A stretch of 64,000 bases of DNA from Burkholderia metallica (GTDB lineage: Bacteria; Pseudomonadota; Gammaproteobacteria; Burkholderiales; Burkholderiaceae), in assembly GCF_902832845.1 (NCBI RefSeq), contig NZ_CADFDB010000011.1:124001-188000 (forward strand). The letters run 5' to 3'. The stretch's first letter is position 1. The number at the start of each line of letters is the position of its first letter. The notes beneath the pieces were generated by a model that saw only the letters and a list, made by a program, of their open reading frames with translations, searched no databases and was not told the DNA's origin. Positions 59,567 through 64,000 of this stretch are shown in pieces. Both the position numbers and the translations under genes were made by a program.

Positions 59567-60391
59567 ATACGTTGTCTCCAAACGCTGCTCGAAAAAGCCA
59601 CGGGTCGCTCGGGCGGCTCCCGGCCCCCAAAACAAGTTAATAATTTAACTATCTCGTGTTGCCACGCCTACGCTCGTTTTCCCGTGAAACGCCGTACCCC
59701 GCGACGGCGCCCGAAATGCGGCACCGCGCACGGAGGCACCGCCGCCCGCTCGACACGGTCGTTCGACCGTCACGATGCGCGGCAGCGGTGTCGTCAGGAT
59801 GAAGAAAGCGGGGAAATGCGCAATCGCGCGCGCACTCGATGCATGCGCAACGACCGACGAAAGCGCCGTCGATCCGGCCTGAAACGGCCAGGCCCGCGAG
59901 CGGCGCACGATCGGAAAGCCGGCCGCTCATGCGGATGCGGATGCGAAGACCGATACGGATGCGCGCGCAACGACCGGCGACGACGCGGGAACGCGCCGAC
60001 GGGCCGCAGAACGGCTCGGGAAGGCCGCAGCGACGCCAGGCCCACCCCATGACGAACGAGCGGCACCTGCCGCCCTTCCTGCCCCGCACCATCGTCCTGC
60101 GCTGCTCATCCAACCGTACTCCCTCTTCTGCATTCTGCTTGTAGGAGAACTGCCGACCGTTTTTCCCGACCGCGCGGTCGGCGAAAGCCGAGTGTAACGG
60201 ACGCGTTTTACGCACGCCAACCGGGTTAGCCCGAACGGCCGGCGTGCGAACGCGCGTCGTCTGCGAACGGATGGCGGAAAACGGAAAAACGGAAGGGAGC
60301 GGCGAAGCGCGGAAGAAGCGCGGTGCGAACGCAAGCGCGGGATACGGCCATTGCGCAGGCCGATGCACCATCGGCGGAAATCCGTGCACGC
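59567..60391. other. Intergenic region between two liv operons
   Basis: About 0.8 kb without a supportable gene. GTTAA-TAAT-TTAAC (59636-59649) lies near the promoter region of the binding protein at 59566. A nested inverted repeat CGCACGCC (60211-60218)/GGCGTGCG (60241-60248), with CGGG-TTAG-CCCG inside, could form a stable RNA or DNA structure. Otherwise GC-rich, unremarkable. Confidence 0.5.
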
Positions 60392-60507
60392 AAATGAAAA
60401 AGCGCTGTTGGATTCCGTCCAACAGCGCTTTGGGGTCCGGGCACTTTGTGCCTCGATTGTCTCCTCGTTCTCCACCTGCAAATTCGTTTCGCGGTGCATC
60501 AGAACTG
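60392..60507 (-). ncRNA. Candidate small RNA ending in a strong terminator
   Basis: On the minus strand TTGTCG (60542-60537), 17 bases and TAATCT (60519-60514) form a weak promoter. Transcription would start near 60507 and end at the terminator 60399-60431, giving about 115 nucleotides. A hairpin GGCAC-AAA-GTGCC lies inside. Alternatively this is simply the 3' end of the liv operon transcript. The sequence family is not recognised. Confidence 0.35.
60399..60431 (-). terminator. Intrinsic terminator downstream of the second liv operon
   Basis: AAAGCGCTGTTGGA (60399-60412) and TCCAACAGCGCTTT (60418-60431) form a perfect 14-bp stem with a 5-base loop, followed on the minus strand by TTTTTCATTT. 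It lies about 260 bases after the livM stop at 60690. Confidence 0.95.
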
Positions 60508-60689
60508 AAACGAAGATTAAAGGACCTTTCACCCTGCGACAACTTAGCATTTACCCCTATGGTGCATCGCCGCACGAAAATGGGGCACCAGCGAGCCGCG
60601 CGGCGCCGGCCCGTGCCCGTTGCGACGCCCTTCCGGTGCATGGCCGATGGTGCTTCGCATCAACAAGCGGCACCCTGCGCGGCGCGCAT

Positions 60690-61667
60690 TCATGACGCCC
60701 TGAGCGGCTTGATCCGCGCGACCATCTCGCCGACGATGCCGCGCCGGAACGCGAGCACGCACGCAATGAAGATCAGCCCCGTGACGATCGTCGCCGATTC
60801 GCCGAGCGAGTGGAACCACGCGACGCCCGTCGCCGACGCGAGCCATTCGCCGATGTCGCCGAGCCGGTCTTCGAGCGCGACGATCAGCGCCGCGCCCAGG
60901 AGCGGCCCGAACAGCGTGCCCATCCCGCCGACGAGCGTCATCAGCACGACGAGGCCCGACATCGTCCAGTACGCGTCCGACAGCGTCTCGAAGCCGAGCA
61001 CGAGCACCTTCAGCGAGCCGGCCAGCCCCGCGATGCCGGCCGACAGGATGAACGCGAGCAGCTTGAAGCGGTCGGTGTCGTAGCCGAGCGAGATCGCGCG
61101 CGCTTCGTTCTCCTTGATCGCGACGAGCACCTGGCCGAACGGCGAATGCACGACCCGCACGATGAACGCGCACGCGGCGACGACCACCGCGAGCACGACG
61201 TAGTACAGCGCGACGTCGTTCGACAGGTCGAGCAGCCCGAACAGGCGGCCGCGCGGCACGCCCTGCAGCCCGTCCTCGCCGTGCGTGAACGGCGCCTGCA
61301 GGTAGATGAAGTAGACCATCTGCGCGAACGCGAGCGTGATCATCGCGAAGTAGATGCCCTGCCGGCGGATCGCGAACAGCCCGACGACGAGCCCGAGCAG
61401 CGTCGCGGCGACGGTGCCCGCGAGCACGCCGAGCTCCGGCGTGAAACCGAGCGTCTGCATCGAATAGCCGGTCGCGTAGCCGGCCGTCGCGAGGAACATC
61501 GCATGGCCGAACGACAGCAGCCCCGTATAGCCGATCAGCAGATTGAACGCGGCCGCGAACAGCGCGAACGTGAGCACCTTCATCACGAACACCGGATACG
61601 CGCCGATGAACGGCGCGGCGAGCAGTGCGGCGAGCAGCACGCCGTAGAGCACTTTTCTCTGCATCAT
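60690..61667 (-). CDS. livM: Branched-chain amino acid ABC permease LivM-type
   Basis: The 325-residue protein (ATG 61667, or 61664 which is better spaced from AAGGAA) has about nine membrane helices with FNLLIGYTGLLSFGHAMFLATAGYATGYS, RRQGIYFAMITLAFAQMVYFI and IKENEARAISLGYDTDRFKLLAFILSAGIAGLAG, typical of LivM. It overlaps the livH stop, indicating coupling. The ATPases are not downstream, so they must lie upstream beyond the window or elsewhere. Confidence 0.94.
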   Translation of the reverse strand: MMQRKVLYGVLLAALLAAPFIGAYPVFVMKVLTFALFAAAFNLLIGYTGLLSFGHAMFLATAGYATGYSMQTLGFTPELGVLAGTVAATLLGLVVGLFAIRRQGIYFAMITLAFAQMVYFIYLQAPFTHGEDGLQGVPRGRLFGLLDLSNDVALYYVVLAVVVAACAFIVRVVHSPFGQVLVAIKENEARAISLGYDTDRFKLLAFILSAGIAGLAGSLKVLVLGFETLSDAYWTMSGLVVLMTLVGGMGTLFGPLLGAALIVALEDRLGDIGEWLASATGVAWFHSLGESATIVTGLIFIACVLAFRRGIVGEMVARIKPLRAS

Positions 61668-62548
61668 TTTTCCTTGCCGAAGAGGCCTGCCGGGCGGAAC
61701 AGCAGCACGATCGCCATGATCACGAACACGACGGTGGCCGACGCTTCGGGGTAGAACACGCGCGTGAAGCCCTCGATCACGCCGAGCAGCAGGCCCGTGA
61801 CGATCGAGCCGAGAATCGAGCCCATCCCGCCGATCACGACCACCGCGAACACGGTGATGATCATCGGCTGGCCCATCAGCGGCGACACCTGGATCACCGG
61901 CGCGGCCAGCACGCCCGCGAACGCGGCGAGCGCCACGCCGAAGCCGTAGGTGAGCGTGATCATCATCGGCACGTTCACGCCGAACGCCTCGACGAGCTTC
62001 GGGTTCTCGGTGCCCGCGCGCAGGTACGCGCCCAGGCGCGTCTTCTCGATCACGAACCATGTCGCGAGGCACACCGCGAGCGACGCGACGACCACCCACG
62101 CGCGGTAGTTCGGCAGGAACATGAAGCCGAGGTTGGTCGCGCCGGACAGCTGCGACGGCACGTCGTACGGCTGGCCGGACGAGCCGTAGATCGACCGGAA
62201 CACGCCTTCGACGACCAGCGTGAGGCCGAACGTGAGCAGCAGCCCGTACAGGTGATCGAGCTTGTACAGCCAGCGCAGCATCGAGCGTTCGATCAGGATG
62301 CCGAACGCCCCGACGACGAGCGGCGCGATCGCGAGCATCGCCCAGTACGGCAACCCGAAATACGACAGCCCCATCCACGCGAGCATCGCGCCCAGCATGA
62401 ACAGCGCGCCGTGCGCGAAGTTGATCACGTTGAGCAGCCCGAAGATCACCGCGAGCCCGAGGCTCAGGATCGCGTAGAACGAGCCGTTGACGAGCCCGAG
62501 CAGCAACTGGCTCAGCATCGCCGGCAACGGAATGCCAAAGATTTCCAT
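61664..62548 (-). CDS. livH: Branched-chain amino acid ABC permease LivH-type
   Basis: From ATG 62548 the protein is 294 residues, normal for LivH. It begins MEIFGIPLPAMLSQLLLGLVNGSFYAILSLGLAVIFGLLNVINFAHGALFMLGA and includes ENPKLVEAFGVNVPMMITLTYGFG and VFAVVVIGGMGSILGS. Its stop TGA overlaps the livM ATG. It is downstream of a binding protein in the same operon. Confidence 0.95.
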   Translation of the reverse strand: MEIFGIPLPAMLSQLLLGLVNGSFYAILSLGLAVIFGLLNVINFAHGALFMLGAMLAWMGLSYFGLPYWAMLAIAPLVVGAFGILIERSMLRWLYKLDHLYGLLLTFGLTLVVEGVFRSIYGSSGQPYDVPSQLSGATNLGFMFLPNYRAWVVVASLAVCLATWFVIEKTRLGAYLRAGTENPKLVEAFGVNVPMMITLTYGFGVALAAFAGVLAAPVIQVSPLMGQPMIITVFAVVVIGGMGSILGSIVTGLLLGVIEGFTRVFYPEASATVVFVIMAIVLLFRPAGLFGKEK

Positions 62549-62677
62549 CGACTTAGCCGTCAGAATGAGTTTCGTTGCGCACGCAACCTTCCGGCATCGC
62601 GTACGCGGGCGGCGCAGCGGGCACATCGCTGCGGCCGCCACCGTGCGGCGCGCGCGTCGCGCGCCGCTACGCCCCGC

Positions 62678-63877
62678 TTACTTCCACAGCGCGCAGCGCG
62701 ATTCCTGCTTGGTCGCGAACGCCTGTTCGCCCGGAATCGTCGCGAGCACCTTGTAGTAATCCCACGGCTCCTTCGATTCCGACGGCTTCTTCACTTCCAT
62801 CAGGTACATGTCGTGGATCATGCTGCCGTCCGTGCGGATGTAGCCCTTCGCGTAGAAGTCGCTGATCTTGATCTTCTTCAGTTCGGCCATCACCTTGTCG
62901 GAGTCGGTCGTGCCGGCGGCCTGCACGGCCTTCAGGTAGGTCGTCACCGACGAGTAGTCGGCCGCCTGCAGGCTCGACGGCATCTTCTTCATCTTGCCGA
63001 AGTAGCGCTGCGCCCACTGGCGCGACGCCGCATCGCGGTTCCAGTACCAGCTGTCGGTCAGCACGAGGCCCTGCGTCGTCTCGAGGCCGAGGCTGTGCAC
63101 GTCGTCGATGAACATCAGCAGCGCGGCGAGCTTCATCGTCTTCGTGATGCCGAATTCCTTCGCGGCCTTGATCGAGTTGATCGTGTCGCCGCCCGCATTC
63201 GCGAGGCCGAGGATCTGCGCCTTCGACGCCTGCGCCTGCAGCAGGAACGACGAGAAATCCGACGCGGACAGCGGGTGACGCACCGCGCCGAGCACCTGGC
63301 CGCCGTTCGCCTTCACGACGTCCGACGTGTTCTTCTCGAGCGCCTTGCCGAATGCATAGTCGGCGGTCAGGAAGAACCAGCTCTTGCCACCCTGCTTCAC
63401 GACGGCCGAACCGGTGCCCTTCGCGAGCGCCATCGTGTCGTATGCGTAGTGGACCGTGTACGGCGTGCACTGCTCGTTGGTCAGCGTGTCGGCGCCCGCG
63501 CCGATGTTGATGTAGACCTTCTTCTTCTCGGCCGCGACCTGGTTCATCGACAGCGCGGTGGCCGAGTTCGTGCCGCCCACCAGCAGGTCGAGCCCGCCGC
63601 GGTCCATCCATTCGCGCGCCTTCGACGCGGCGATGTCGGCCTTGTTCTGGTGGTCGGCATAGACGACCTCGATCGGCTTGCCGAGCACCTTGCCGCCGAA
63701 GTCGGCGACCGCCATGCGGATCGCTTCGAGGCCGCCCTGCCCGTCGATGTCCGCGTAAAGCCCCGACATGTCGGTGATGAAGCCGATCTTCACGGTATCC
63801 GCGGCCTGCGCGGCGCCGGCAGTGAACGCGGCAGTCGCGAGCGCGAGACAGGCGTGTGCGAGGGTCTTCATTTTCAT
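62678..63877 (-). CDS. Branched-chain amino acid-type ABC binding protein
   Basis: From ATG 63877 (AGGAG upstream) the protein is 399 residues. It has a signal peptide (MKMKTLAHACLALATAAFTAGAAQA), then VKIGFITDMSGLYADIDGQGGLEAIRM, WFFLTADYAFGKALEKNTSDVV and SDFYAKGYIRTDGSMIHDMYL. The C-terminal pattern resembles receptors for aromatic acids or urea-like ligands in the Liv family, so the true ligand may not be an amino acid. Confidence 0.92.
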   Translation of the reverse strand: MKMKTLAHACLALATAAFTAGAAQAADTVKIGFITDMSGLYADIDGQGGLEAIRMAVADFGGKVLGKPIEVVYADHQNKADIAASKAREWMDRGGLDLLVGGTNSATALSMNQVAAEKKKVYINIGAGADTLTNEQCTPYTVHYAYDTMALAKGTGSAVVKQGGKSWFFLTADYAFGKALEKNTSDVVKANGGQVLGAVRHPLSASDFSSFLLQAQASKAQILGLANAGGDTINSIKAAKEFGITKTMKLAALLMFIDDVHSLGLETTQGLVLTDSWYWNRDAASRQWAQRYFGKMKKMPSSLQAADYSSVTTYLKAVQAAGTTDSDKVMAELKKIKISDFYAKGYIRTDGSMIHDMYLMEVKKPSESKEPWDYYKVLATIPGEQAFATKQESRCALWK

Positions 63878-63954
63878 TGACGTCTCCTGTTGTTCTGATG
63901 CGTTGTGGTTGTTCGATGTCCGCCACGGCCAGCGGCAAGGGAAACGGGGCGGCG

Positions 63955-64000
63955 TCACACCCCGAGCAGGTCGTGCAGGGTCGGCATCTTGCTTTCCAGT
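63955..64000 (-). CDS. C-terminal 14 residues of an upstream gene, partial
   Basis: The minus-strand frame reads LESKMPTLHDLLGV and a TGA stop at 63955-63957, 77 bases before the binding protein start. The DLLGV ending recalls Liv-type ATPases (usually YLG), which would supply the missing ATPase, but the fragment is too short to identify. Confidence 0.5.
   Translation of the reverse strand, partial: LESKMPTLHDLLGV

Overview
The window is high-GC DNA with strong G/C bias at third codon positions. Gene order (mnmG-rsmG-parA-parB followed by atpI-B-E-F-H-A-G-D-C, a ribbon-helix-helix PutA, a periplasmic PheC-like dehydratase and several branched-chain amino acid ABC systems) points to the main chromosome of a Burkholderia species, probably the cepacia complex. 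This is inferred from protein sequence and synteny only. The ParA/ParB genes and the canonical parS site argue for the primary replicon. I found no rRNA, tRNA, CRISPR array, insertion sequence or prophage.

Layout. (1) 1-12.5 kb: the end of a ThDP-dependent enzyme overlapping a GT9-like glycosyltransferase gene, then a dispersed ethanolamine catabolic region. It holds an AraC/EutR-like activator, an ExaC-type acetaldehyde dehydrogenase flanked by two PNPOx-fold proteins, eutBC, and an ethanolamine permease; a DHA2-family MFS exporter with its LysR regulator is interleaved. The enzymes form a path: uptake (eat), deamination to acetaldehyde plus ammonia (EutBC), oxidation to acetate (ExaC). No microcompartment genes are present. 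Between exaC and the second PNPOx gene lie two divergent sigma-54-type promoters. (2) 12.8-19.3 kb: a TM-helix-repeat membrane protein, a GyrI-like protein, a CadA-type metal ATPase with a Gly/His-rich zinc-ribbon partner and a divergent CadR/PbrR regulator, and a PadR regulator. (3) 19.4-27 kb: an amino acid operon (aminotransferase, binding protein, FAD oxidase), a TetR regulator, and an acyl-CoA dehydrogenase/ligase pair.

(4) 27.3-40.2 kb: a Liv-type binding protein, trifunctional putA with PutA operator motifs, priA, hemE, pheC, an unusual 0.7 kb low-GC stretch with a split small reading frame and a plus-strand terminator, and a fatty acyl-CoA synthetase. (5) 40.3-48 kb: the complete atp operon, with a good sigma-70 promoter at its head and a strong terminator at its tail. 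(6) 48.5-54.6 kb: mnmG-rsmG-parA-parB plus an SLC13-type permease. A parS-like site lies inside mnmG, and a perfect parS site doubles as the terminator of the neighbouring liv operon. (7) 54.6-64 kb: two Liv branched-chain amino acid transport operons, the first with a permease-ATPase fusion, separated by about 1.1 kb that contains a strong terminator and a candidate small RNA.

The most unusual observations are the parS site that is also an intrinsic terminator, the paired divergent sigma-54 promoters with shared upstream half-sites around exaC, the PutA operator cluster, the co-transcribed metal ATPase and zinc-ribbon protein, and the anomalous 37.7-38.35 kb region. I did not identify a clear-cut, wholly novel multi-gene system.
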